Shown here piece after piece: positions 52,635 through 60,562 of a stretch of 64,000 nt of DNA. The position numbers were made by a program, and so were the translations under genes. The notes beneath the pieces were generated by a model that did not search any database, was not told the origin of the DNA, and saw only the letters and a list, made by a program, of their open reading frames with translations. How positions within the stretch are numbered: position 1 is the first letter of the stretch; every line of letters starts with the position of its first letter. This DNA is from Micromonospora sp. MA102 (GTDB lineage Bacteria; Actinomycetota; Actinomycetes; Mycobacteriales; Micromonosporaceae). Where the stretch lies: NCBI RefSeq assembly GCF_025460765.1, contig NZ_JAMWEG010000004.1, positions 124,001 through 188,000 of the forward strand, given 5' to 3'.

Positions 52635-52964
52635 TCAGAGGGGCAGCTGGATGCCGCGGTTGGTGCCCGCCACGCGGCCGGCGGCCTCGGTGTCGGACAC
52701 GTCGTAGTGCCGGCCGGCGGTGCGGATCGCCGTCGCGGTCTCCCGCAGCGCCCGCTGCAGGGCCTTCTGGTCCTGCGCCCACTGCTGCTTGACCTGCTCG
52801 AAGGAGCGCCCACCGGCGCCCCGCCAGGCCTGCTGCAACACCTCCAGCTCGGCCATGAGGCCGCTGAGCATGGTCTGCAACGACTGGTCTACCTGCTCGA
52901 ACTTCGCGGCGGTGTGCTGCATCACCGCGGCTTCTGCCTGAGTCTGGGACACCCCGGACGTCAC
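52635..52964 (-). CDS. WXG100-family ESX secreted protein (first)
   Basis: 109 residues, helical hairpin with W-R-G in QAWRGAGG (near residue 46) and a C-terminal Y-x-x-x-D (YDVSD) export motif. GTG 52964 has GAGGAGACGAG immediately upstream. First gene of the pair. Both export motifs are present, which is unusual in that each partner carries one. Confidence 0.9.
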   Translation of the reverse strand: MTSGVSQTQAEAAVMQHTAAKFEQVDQSLQTMLSGLMAELEVLQQAWRGAGGRSFEQVKQQWAQDQKALQRALRETATAIRTAGRHYDVSDTEAAGRVAGTNRGIQLPL

Positions 52965-53189
52965 CTCGTCTCCTCGGTCGTGGCTGGCCGCCGGAACGAC
53001 CACCGTGGACTCGCCGGAGCGCACCACCGGAGAAGGGGGGAAGGGGACGGCCGGCGCGCTCGGCGGAACTCGTCGCTGACGGTAGCCGTCCGACTCCGGT
53101 TCTGCTACCCCTCCGGGCTCCCCTGTGGACGGCGAAGCTCTACGATGAGCCACGGCGGCGTCACCCGGCGAACGGGCGGAGGAGGTGCG

Positions 53190-54992
53190 GTGACCGCGAC
53201 CACCGTCCGGCCGGCGTCCGCCGACCCTCCACACCGGACCCGCCGCCCGGCCTCGACCGTCCGGGCCGGGCAGGTGGTGACGGCGCAGGTGGCGGTGGCC
53301 GCGCTGGTCGCAGCCGTGGGCCGGGGCGTGCTGGCGACCGCGGCCGCCCTGCTGCTGGCGGCGGTGCTGCTGCCCGCCGCCTGGGTGCGGCTCCGGGGCC
53401 GCTGGCTGTTCGAGTGGCTCGCCGTCGGCGCGGCCCACCTGACCCGGCGGCGCGCCCTCCCGGCCACCGCCGGGCCGGCGGCGCTGCTGGAGCTGGCCCG
53501 CCCCGGCGCGGTGGTGCACGCGGCCGAGCTGGCCGGCGGCCCGGCGGCGGTGCTGGAGGACGCCGCCGGGATGACCGCGCTGCTGGAGATCGGCGACCCG
53601 GACGACCTGCTCGGCGACGGCGCGCGGGAGCTGCCGCCGCCGCTCGGCCTGCTGCCCCCGGCGGGGCCGGAGAGCCCGCCGGTCCGGATCCAGCTGCTGT
53701 TCTCCGCGTCGCCCGCGCCGGCGCCCGCCGCCGGGACGGGCACGGCCGGCACCTCGTACCGGCAGCTCACCGACGGGCGGCTGGCGGCCCGGGCCCGGGT
53801 GGTGCTGGCCGTCCGGGCGCTCCGGGCCGACGGTTGGTCCGACGACGAGCTGCGCCGGGCGCTCTCCGGCACGGTCCGGCGGATCGTGCGCCGGCTCGGC
53901 CCGCTCACCGGTCGCCCCCTCGGTGGGCCCGCCGCGCTGCGCGTGGTGGCCGAACTGGCACACCACGACGCCGGGGCGCCGGTCCGGGAGAGCTGGCCGG
54001 CCGTGACCGTGGGCGGGCTGTCGCAGACCACCTGGCGGCTGCACCGCTGGCCGGACCCGCGCACCGACGCGGCACGGCGGCTGGTGCCCCGGCTGCTGGC
54101 GCTGCCGGCGACCGCCACCACCGTCTCGCTCTGCGTGGGCCCGCGGTCCGGCGCCGACCCGGCTCCGACACCGGCCGAGCTGACCGTACGCCTCGCCGCC
54201 CACACCACCGCGGAGCTGTCGGTGGCCGAACGGGCGCTGCGCCGGCTCGCCGGGGACCTCGGTGCCGAGCTGCGCCGGCTGGACGGCGAGCACCTGAGCG
54301 GGCTGGCCGCCACCCTGCCGCTGGCGGTGGCCCGGCCGGACGCACCGCCGGTCGGGCCCGAGCTGGCCGCAATGGAGTTCGCCCTCGGCGGGTCCGGGTT
54401 GATGGTGGGGGCCAACCGGCACGGCGGCGCGGTGACCGTACGCCTGTTCCGCCCCACGACGACGCGGCTGGTGCTGGTGGGTGGGGTGCGCGCGGCCCAG
54501 CTGCTGACCCTGCGGGCGCTGGCGCTCGGCGCGCGGGTGGCGGTGCAGACGGCGCGGCCCCGCGTCTGGGAGCCCTTCGTCCGCGGGGTCGGCGCGCCCG
54601 GGGGCGCGGTGCCGCTGGTCCCGCCGGGGCGGCCGGTCGGCGGCGCACCCGGCTCCCCGCTGCGCCCCCTGCTGCTGGTGGTCGACGCGGGCCCGGTGCC
54701 GCCGGAGGTCGGCCCGGCGGCGCCCTGGCAGTCCGTCCTCGTGGTCCGCGACGAGCTGACCCCGGCCGACACCGCCGCGCTGGCCCGCGCGGACCTGGCG
54801 ATCCTGCAACCGCTCGACGTCGGCGAGGCGGCGCTGGCCGGCGCGGCGCTCGGCCTGGGCGGCTCGGCGGAGTGGCTGACCCGGATCCGGGACGACATGG
54901 TGGCGGTGGTGAACCGGCGGGCGCTGCGGTGGGCGCTGCTCTCGCCGACGCCGATCGAGTCGCAACTGGTCGGTCGCCCGGCCCGCCACTGA
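53190..54992 (+). CDS. eccE: Type VII secretion protein EccE
   Basis: 600 residues. Two N-terminal membrane helices (VVTAQVAVAALVAAVGRGVL and ATAAALLLAAVLLPAAWV) followed by a long soluble domain with SYRQLTDGRLAARARVVLAVRALR and GANRHGGAVTVRLFRP, matching EccE. In ESX systems it stabilises the membrane complex periphery with MycP. GTG 53190 follows GGAGGAGGTGCG; ATG 53143 is possible. Divergent from the WXG100 pair. Confidence 0.85.
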   Translation: MTATTVRPASADPPHRTRRPASTVRAGQVVTAQVAVAALVAAVGRGVLATAAALLLAAVLLPAAWVRLRGRWLFEWLAVGAAHLTRRRALPATAGPAALLELARPGAVVHAAELAGGPAAVLEDAAGMTALLEIGDPDDLLGDGARELPPPLGLLPPAGPESPPVRIQLLFSASPAPAPAAGTGTAGTSYRQLTDGRLAARARVVLAVRALRADGWSDDELRRALSGTVRRIVRRLGPLTGRPLGGPAALRVVAELAHHDAGAPVRESWPAVTVGGLSQTTWRLHRWPDPRTDAARRLVPRLLALPATATTVSLCVGPRSGADPAPTPAELTVRLAAHTTAELSVAERALRRLAGDLGAELRRLDGEHLSGLAATLPLAVARPDAPPVGPELAAMEFALGGSGLMVGANRHGGAVTVRLFRPTTTRLVLVGGVRAAQLLTLRALALGARVAVQTARPRVWEPFVRGVGAPGGAVPLVPPGRPVGGAPGSPLRPLLLVVDAGPVPPEVGPAAPWQSVLVVRDELTPADTAALARADLAILQPLDVGEAALAGAALGLGGSAEWLTRIRDDMVAVVNRRALRWALLSPTPIESQLVGRPARH

Positions 54993-55039
54993 GCCGGCAC
55001 GGGTTCCGCGAGTCGACGCGGCGTGGCACGATCCCGGCC

Positions 55040-55426
55040 ATGGATTTTCTGAAGGGTCTTCTGATCCGGCTGGGCACGACGGCCGTGGCGTTCTGGTTGG
55101 CCACGCTGCTCATTCCGGGCATCACGCTGGACTCGGATTCGGCCACCGAGACGGTGACCACGCTGGTGCTCGTCGCGGTGATCTTCGGTGTGGTCAACGC
55201 GGTGCTCCAGCCGATCATCAAGACCGTCGGCTGCGGTTTCTACCTGCTGACCCTCGGTCTGATCGCGCTGGTGGTCAACGGTCTGCTGTTCCTGCTCACC
55301 AGCTGGATCGCCGGTGAGGCCGGGCTGCCGTTCCATGTGGACGGCTTCTGGCCGGCCGCGGTGCTGGGCGCGCTCTTCGTCGGCATCGTGACCTGGATCC
55401 TGGGCGCCGTCCTCGACCGCGACTGA
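55040..55426 (+). CDS. Phage-holin-IV-family small membrane protein
   Basis: 128 residues with four hydrophobic helices (LGTTAVAFWLATLLIPGI, TTLVLVAVIFGVVNAVLQPI, YLLTLGLIALVVNGLLFLLT, AVLGALFVGIVTWILGAVL). It matches the PF04020/YvlD-like family, which despite its name is usually chromosomal and not lytic. ATG 55040; only a weak CACGAT -10-like hexamer lies 7 nt upstream. Function unknown. Confidence 0.88.
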   Translation: MDFLKGLLIRLGTTAVAFWLATLLIPGITLDSDSATETVTTLVLVAVIFGVVNAVLQPIIKTVGCGFYLLTLGLIALVVNGLLFLLTSWIAGEAGLPFHVDGFWPAAVLGALFVGIVTWILGAVLDRD

Positions 55427-55508
55427 GCCCGCACCACCCGTCGATTCCCGCCCGCCGGCCCGGTCCAGTGGGCGGGAATTGGCTGGTGAGGGCCGCCGGG
55501 GCCGCAGC

Positions 55509-55514
55509 TAGGGT
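55509..55514 (+). promoter_or_regulatory. -10 TAGGGT, leaderless start at 55522
   Basis: TAGGGT ends 7 nt before GTG 55522. The intervening GGAGG is too close to the start to serve as a ribosome site. Confidence 0.5.
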
Positions 55515-55521
55515 CGGAGGG

Positions 55522-56010
55522 GTGTTCACTCTGACCCACCCCGACGGCTACCTGCTCACCACCGATCCGGACCGGCTCGACCTGGACCGGGTGCACCACT
55601 GGCTCTCCACCGACGCGTACTGGGCGCTCGGGCGGGACCGGGACACCGTCGCGCGGGCCTTCGCCGGGTCGATCGGCTTCGGCGTCTACCGGCCCGGGGA
55701 CGGGCGCCAGGTGGCGGTGGCCCGGGTGGTCACCGACCGGGCGACCTTCGCCTGGCTCTGCGACGTCTACGTCGACCGGGCCGAGCGCGGCCGAGGGCTG
55801 GGCACCTGGCTGGCCGGCGCGGCCCGCGACCACCTCGCCGAGTGGGGCGTACGCCGGATCGTGCTGGCCACCGCCGACGCGCACGGGGTCTACGCGAAGG
55901 TCGGCTTCACGCCGGTCGAGCCGGACCGCTGGATGAAGTACGACCAGCGCGTGACCCGGCTCACCGGAAAGGAGCAAAGCGCCGCTTCACCACTTACGGT
56001 GGAGGCGTGA
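55522..56010 (+). CDS. GNAT-family N-acetyltransferase
   Basis: 162 residues. The acetyl-CoA motif A is DVYVDRAERGRGLGTWLAG; motif B region is GVYAKVGFTPVEPDRWMKYD. The substrate is unknown. GTG 55522 is supported by the leaderless promoter, so a longer N-terminus from 55468 is unlikely. The stop overlaps rarD (GTGA), so both are coexpressed. Confidence 0.9.
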   Translation: MFTLTHPDGYLLTTDPDRLDLDRVHHWLSTDAYWALGRDRDTVARAFAGSIGFGVYRPGDGRQVAVARVVTDRATFAWLCDVYVDRAERGRGLGTWLAGAARDHLAEWGVRRIVLATADAHGVYAKVGFTPVEPDRWMKYDQRVTRLTGKEQSAASPLTVEA

Positions 56011-56930
56011 ACCAGACCCGTCTCGGCTACCTCTACGGCTTTGGCGCGTACCTGATCTGGGGTTTCTTCCCGATCTACCTGAAGCTGCTCCGCCCGGCCG
56101 GCCCGGTGGAGATCCTCGCGCACCGGATCGTCTGGTCGGTGGTCTTCGTGGCGCTGCTGCTGGCCGTGATGCGCAACATCGGTTTCCTGCGGGCGCTGGC
56201 CCGCCGGCCCCGCGCGCTGGCCGCCATCGCGGCCGCCGCCGCGCTCATCGCGGTCAACTGGGGCACCTACATCTACGGGGTGAACTCCGACCGGGTGGTG
56301 GAGACGGCCCTCGGCTACTTCATCAACCCCCTGGTCGTGGTGCTGATCGGGGTCTTCGTGCTGCGCGAGCGGCTGCGCCCGGCGCAGTGGGCGGCGCTCG
56401 GCGTGGGTGGCCTCGCGGTGGCGGTGCTGACCGTCGACTACGGCCGGCTGCCGTGGCTGGCCCTCGTGCTGGCCTTCAGCTTCGCCGGGTACGGGCTGGT
56501 CAAGAAGCGGCTCGGGCTGCCCGCCGCGGAGGGGCTGTTCGTCGAGTCGGCGGTGCTGGCCCTGCCCGCGCTGGCGTACCTCGGCTGGCTGGGCCGGCAG
56601 GGCGAGGCGACCTTCGGGCACGGCTCGGCCGGGCACACCGCGCTGCTGGTGCTGGCCGGCGCGGCCACCGCGATCCCGCTGCTGCTCTTCGCCGGGGCGG
56701 CCAACCGCCTGCCGCTGACCGGGCTGGGCATGTTGCAGTACCTGGCGCCGATCCTCCAGCTCGGCTGCGGCGTGCTGGTCTTCCACGAGCCCATGCCGCC
56801 GGCCCGGCTGGCCGGGTTCGGCCTGGTCTGGGTCGCCCTCGTGGTGTTCACCGTGGATGCCGTCCGCCACACCCGCCGGACCCGCGCGCGGGCGCGGGCC
56901 GCCGCCCTGGTGCCCGCCGAGGCCGGCTGA
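56007..56930 (+). CDS. rarD: RarD-like EamA-family permease
   Basis: 307 residues with ten membrane helices arranged as two EamA halves; the start YLYGFGAYLIWGFFPIYLKLL and the VNWGTYIYGVNSDRVVETALGYFINPL segment are typical of RarD. A drug/metabolite-type exporter of unknown cargo. GTG 56007 overlaps the GNAT stop; GGAGGC lies just upstream. Confidence 0.92.
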   Translation: MNQTRLGYLYGFGAYLIWGFFPIYLKLLRPAGPVEILAHRIVWSVVFVALLLAVMRNIGFLRALARRPRALAAIAAAAALIAVNWGTYIYGVNSDRVVETALGYFINPLVVVLIGVFVLRERLRPAQWAALGVGGLAVAVLTVDYGRLPWLALVLAFSFAGYGLVKKRLGLPAAEGLFVESAVLALPALAYLGWLGRQGEATFGHGSAGHTALLVLAGAATAIPLLLFAGAANRLPLTGLGMLQYLAPILQLGCGVLVFHEPMPPARLAGFGLVWVALVVFTVDAVRHTRRTRARARAAALVPAEAG

Positions 56931-56937
56931 CCGCGCC

Positions 56938-57648
56938 TCAGCGGGCGTCGAAGGCGAGGACCGGGGTGCCGTCGGCGCGCACCAGTTCGAGCCGCACCAG
57001 CTCTCCGTGGGTGAAGTGGGTGGCGCCCACCACCCGGACGTTGTCGCCGGGCGCGGCCAGCCAGGTGCCGACCTGCTCCGTCGCACCGTCCGGGCCGTGC
57101 GCCACCAGCCGGAAGGTGTACGCCTCCCGGTGACCGGCGCGCTGGTCGTACCCGCAGCGCATGGTGACCTCGGTGCCCCACCTCTTGTCGGTCAGGCCGA
57201 CCTCGGCGTGCAGCGGCACCGCACCGGCGACCGGCCGCATGGCCGTCATGGTCACCGGCGCCGGGGCGGTGGCCGTGGCCGTCGGCGGCGGGGCGGCCGG
57301 CGGGCGGACCAGGGACACCCCGACGCCGGCCAGCACCGCGAGCGCGGCCGCGGCGAGCGCGGTCAGCGCGTACCGGCGGCGGGACCGGGACCGCTCTCGA
57401 CGCCGGCGGTCCCGCGCGGCGTCGAGCAGCGCGGGCACCCGGGACGTCTCGGTGGCGGACGGCAGGAACTGCTCCAGCCCCGCCGGGTCGAGCCGGCCCA
57501 GCAGGCCGGGCAGCACCGCGATCTCGGCCACCGCCTCCCGGCAGGACGCGCAACCGCCGAGGTGCCGCTCGTAGGCGGCCCGGTCGGCGGGGGCGAGGGC
57601 GCCCAGGACGTACGCGCCGTCGTCGTGCTCGAACTCGCAGCGGGTCAT
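56938..57648 (-). CDS. Zinc-finger anti-sigma factor (RskA/zf-HC2 type)
   Basis: 236 residues. N-terminal zf-HC2 module: HLGGCASC (H-x3-C-x2-C) with upstream Cys/His in MTRCEFEHDD. One membrane helix near 95-115 (ALTALAAAALAVLAGVGVSLV), then a Pro/Thr stalk and an extracytoplasmic domain. It should hold the overlapping sigma factor inactive until a signal. ATG 57648 overlaps the sigma stop by ATGA. Confidence 0.9.
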   Translation of the reverse strand: MTRCEFEHDDGAYVLGALAPADRAAYERHLGGCASCREAVAEIAVLPGLLGRLDPAGLEQFLPSATETSRVPALLDAARDRRRRERSRSRRRYALTALAAAALAVLAGVGVSLVRPPAAPPPTATATAPAPVTMTAMRPVAGAVPLHAEVGLTDKRWGTEVTMRCGYDQRAGHREAYTFRLVAHGPDGATEQVGTWLAAPGDNVRVVGATHFTHGELVRLELVRADGTPVLAFDAR

Positions 57649-58160
57649 CCGGTCACCCCCATTTCGGCCAGCACCAACCGTAGTGAGCGCAGCGCGTAGT
57701 GGGTCCGCGACTTCACCGTGCCCGGCGGCACCCCGAGCCGGGCGGCCGCCTCCGCCACCGACCGCCCCTGGTAGAAGCACTCCACCAGCACCTCGCGATG
57801 GGTGGTGCTCAGCCGGTTCAGCGCCTCTGCCACGGTCCACGCCTCCACCGCGCGCTCCGTCTCGTCGACCGTCTCGGCGGGTTCGGGCAGCTCGTCGGTG
57901 TAGACCTCGCCGACCCGGGTGGACCGCCGGCGCCAGGCGTCGATGGCCAGGTTCCGGGCGGTGGTGAAGAGCCAGGCGCGGACGGAGCCACGCCGCGGGT
58001 CCAGCGACTCGGGGTGCCGCCAGGCCCGGAGCAGCGTCTCCTGCACCAGGTCCTCGGCGCGCGACCGGTCGCCGTTGACCAGCCGGAGGGCGTGCGCGAA
58101 GAGCGCGTCGGCATGCTCGTCGTGCAGCGCGCGCAGCAGTTGGGCGTCGTGGTCACTGAT
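57645..58160 (-). CDS. ECF sigma factor with apparent ATC start
   Basis: 171 residues if started at ATC 58160 (ISDHDAQLLRALHDEHADALF...). Region 2 (AEDLVQETLLRAWRHPE) and region 4 (RSVAEAAARLGVPPGTVKSRTHYALRSLR) are complete. In this frame no ATG, GTG or TTG exists between an upstream stop and GTG in LVQET, which would cut region 2. GCGAGG lies 7 nt before the ATC. A mutated ATG is the alternative. Paired with the overlapping zf-HC2 anti-sigma gene. Confidence 0.88.
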   Translation of the reverse strand: MSDHDAQLLRALHDEHADALFAHALRLVNGDRSRAEDLVQETLLRAWRHPESLDPRRGSVRAWLFTTARNLAIDAWRRRSTRVGEVYTDELPEPAETVDETERAVEAWTVAEALNRLSTTHREVLVECFYQGRSVAEAAARLGVPPGTVKSRTHYALRSLRLVLAEMGVTG

Positions 58161-58323
58161 GGCGGTACCTCGCTTCCGGCGGCGGGGAAACCGGCGATGC
58201 GTTCGCCCCTTGATACGTGCCGTGACGCCGAACGGTTCAGCCCCAGCTCACGCCGCACGTGTGCACGTGCGGCCGCAACGGTCCCCGCCCGGTCGGGAAG
58301 GGACCCTCAGGCCGCGCCGGATC

Positions 58324-59106
58324 TCAGGTGTCCGCGGCGATGCCGTCGGCGACCGCGCGGGCGACCGTGAGCAGCTTGGCCCGGACCACCCGGGCGGAGG
58401 TCATCATCTCGCTGGCCGGCAGCGCGCAGGCCAGCACGACCCGGCGCTCGATGTCCTTGTCGGGGGTGACCAGCACCGCCGCGCAGGCCACTCCCTGCCG
58501 GAACTGCCCCAGCTCCAACTGCATGCCACGCCGGTCGCCGGCCGCCAGGTCGGCCTCGAACGCCTCAACGGTGGTGAGGGTGGCGCTGGTGAACGGGCGC
58601 ATGCCGTATTCGCGCAGGTAGCGGAAGCGCTGTTCGGCCGTGAGGGTGGCGAGCAGGCTCTTGCCGAGCGCCGTGGCGTGCGCCCCCTCGTCGAAGCCCG
58701 GCACCAGGTCCTCCAGGTACGGCGAGCGCGGCCCCTCGGACACCGCCGTGATCGCCACCTGGCCGCCCACGAACCGGCCCAGGTAGTGACTCCAGCCGGT
58801 GTCGGCGGCGGCCCGCCGCAGCGCCTCCCCGACCGGCGGCGGCCCGCGGAACGCGGTGACCAGCTCCCGGTAGCGGTCGGCGACCTCCAGCCCCACGATG
58901 TACGTGCCGTCCTCCCGGCGGATCACGTAACCCTCGTACGCCAGCGTGCGCACCAGGTGGTAGGTGGTGGCGACGGTCAGCTCGCAGCGGCGGGCGATCT
59001 GCTTGACGGTGAGCCCCTTCGGCGCACGGCCGACCGACTCGAGCACTCGTAGCGCGCGGGAGACACTTCGGATCAGGTCCGAAGGTTCCGCCAAGGGGTC
59101 ACGCAC
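58324..59106 (-). CDS. IclR-family transcriptional regulator
   Basis: 260 residues: N-terminal winged helix (SVSRALRVLESVGRAPKGLTVKQIARR and TTYHLVRTLAYEGYV), then the IclR effector domain (GHATALGKSLLA-like segment EGAHATALGKSLLATL). GTG 59106 has GGAGG at proper spacing; GTG 59112 overlaps the ribosome site. Divergent from the MFS gene, which is its likely target. Effector unknown. Confidence 0.9.
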   Translation of the reverse strand: MRDPLAEPSDLIRSVSRALRVLESVGRAPKGLTVKQIARRCELTVATTYHLVRTLAYEGYVIRREDGTYIVGLEVADRYRELVTAFRGPPPVGEALRRAAADTGWSHYLGRFVGGQVAITAVSEGPRSPYLEDLVPGFDEGAHATALGKSLLATLTAEQRFRYLREYGMRPFTSATLTTVEAFEADLAAGDRRGMQLELGQFRQGVACAAVLVTPDKDIERRVVLACALPASEMMTSARVVRAKLLTVARAVADGIAADT

Positions 59107-59245
59107 AACCACCTCCGCCGCCGGGGACTTACACCATATGAAAATCAGGCCGAGTGCGAAATGCCTGTTCGGATCGAGGATGCCAGATCACCGGGCACAG
59201 ACAGTGCACCGACAGACACGATCAGCTGCCGAAACGTGGCCGGCG

Positions 59246-59251
59246 TAGGTT
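59246..59251 (+). promoter_or_regulatory. -10 TAGGTT, leaderless start at 59261
   Basis: TAGGTT ends 9 nt before ATG 59261, with no Shine-Dalgarno. The 154-bp divergent spacer with the IclR gene holds a CATATG-centred AT-rich site near 59133, a possible operator. Confidence 0.45.
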
Positions 59252-59260
59252 TGCCGGACC

Positions 59261-60454
59261 ATGACCGAAACAAAGCTGCATCCCGCTCCGCCCGCGTCCC
59301 GGCGTACCCTCCGGGTCAACGCGGGCGCGATCGCCACCACGATCGCCTGCGTCCTGCCCGTCTTCCTGGTCGGTGGCCTCGCCGTGCAGATGGGCGACGA
59401 CCTCGGCTTCACCCCCGCCGGGCTGGGCCTGGCCGTCTCGGTCTACTTCGGCGTCAGCGCCCTCGCCTCGGTGCCCTCCGGGGCGCTGGTCGAGCGGTAC
59501 GGGCCGGCCGTGGTGGCCCGCGCCGGCATCCTGCTCTCCGCCGGCTCGCTGCTGGCCGTGGCGGGGCTGGCCCGCTCGTACCCGGTGCTGGTGGCGCTGC
59601 TCGCGCTCAGCGCCGCCGCCAACGCCCTCGGCCAGCTCGCCAGCAACGCCGCGCTGGCCCGCCACGTGCCCGCCCACCGGCAGGGGCTCTCCTTCGGGGT
59701 GAAGCAGGCCGCCATCCCGGTCTCCACCCTGCTGGCCGGCGCGGCGGTGCCGACCGTCGCGCTGACCGCCGGTTGGCGCTGGGCGTTCGTGGTGGCCGCC
59801 GTCGCGGCGCTGGCCGCGCTGCCGGCCGTACCCCCGGCCGAGCGGGACCGGGTCCGGCCCGCCGCCGCCGGCCCGGCGGCCCGGGCCACGACGGCGCTCG
59901 TGGTGGTCGGCGTGGCGGCGACCCTGGCGGCCGCCGCGGCGAACGCGCTGGGCACCTTCGTGGTCGACTCGGCGGCCGGTCGGGGGCTGTCCCCGGCGCT
60001 GGCCGGGCTCACCCTCACCCTGGGCAGCGCGGTCTGCGTGGCGGCCCGGGTGGGCGCCGGCTGGCTGGCCGACCGCCGGGAGACCGGGCACGTCGCGCTG
60101 ATCGCCGGGATGCTCGTGGTGGGCGCCGTGGGGCTGGTCCTGCTCGCGGTGGCCGGCCCGGTGCCGCTGGTCGCCGGCGTGGTGCTCGCCTTCGGCCTCG
60201 GCTGGGCCTGGCCCGGGCTGATGAACTTCGCGGTGGTCCGGCTCCACCCGCAGGCCCCGGCCGCCGCCACCTCGATCACCCAGACCGGGGTGTACGCGGG
60301 CGGCTGCCTCGGCCCGCTCGGCCTCGGCACGATCGCCGACACCCTCGGCTACCCGGCGATGTGGGGCACCGCGGCGGCCGCCATGCTCCTGGCCGCCGCC
60401 TTCATGCTGGCGGGTGCCCGCCTCCTGTCCCGCTCCCCGGCCGCCTCCCGTTGA
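59261..60454 (+). CDS. MFS transporter
   Basis: 397 residues, twelve predicted membrane helices. The loop LVERYGPAVVARAG after helix 2 resembles MFS motif A; a second half follows from about residue 215. Cargo unknown; divergence from an IclR regulator suggests a carboxylate or aromatic acid, but this is speculative. The TGA stop lies inside the 61-bp palindromic repeat, so the last codon and stop are supplied by the repeat edge. Confidence 0.88.
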   Translation: MTETKLHPAPPASRRTLRVNAGAIATTIACVLPVFLVGGLAVQMGDDLGFTPAGLGLAVSVYFGVSALASVPSGALVERYGPAVVARAGILLSAGSLLAVAGLARSYPVLVALLALSAAANALGQLASNAALARHVPAHRQGLSFGVKQAAIPVSTLLAGAAVPTVALTAGWRWAFVVAAVAALAALPAVPPAERDRVRPAAAGPAARATTALVVVGVAATLAAAAANALGTFVVDSAAGRGLSPALAGLTLTLGSAVCVAARVGAGWLADRRETGHVALIAGMLVVGAVGLVLLAVAGPVPLVAGVVLAFGLGWAWPGLMNFAVVRLHPQAPAAATSITQTGVYAGGCLGPLGLGTIADTLGYPAMWGTAAAAMLLAAAFMLAGARLLSRSPAASR

Positions 60455-60511
60455 TCATGAAGTTGTTGCCATCGGACACGGCGTGTCGTGGCGACAACTT
60501 CATGATCAACG
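60449..60511. repeat. 61-bp family palindromic repeat, copy 2
   Basis: Arms 60449-60470 and 60490-60511 pair with one mismatch. The 61-bp core (60450-60510) has the same 15-bp termini as copy 1 (GTTGATCATGAAGTT) and an inner GACAC/GTGTC hairpin. It lies between convergent genes and contains the MFS stop codon. Confidence 0.85.
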
Positions 60512-60562
60512 CCTCGGGGGCGGCGGGCGGGCGCCCAGGGGGTGGTCCTGGGGTCGGGGTCG

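Noticed and set aside
55040..55426. Possible prophage remnant because of the holin-family name
   Set aside because: No other phage genes are nearby; PF04020 proteins are common chromosomal membrane proteins.
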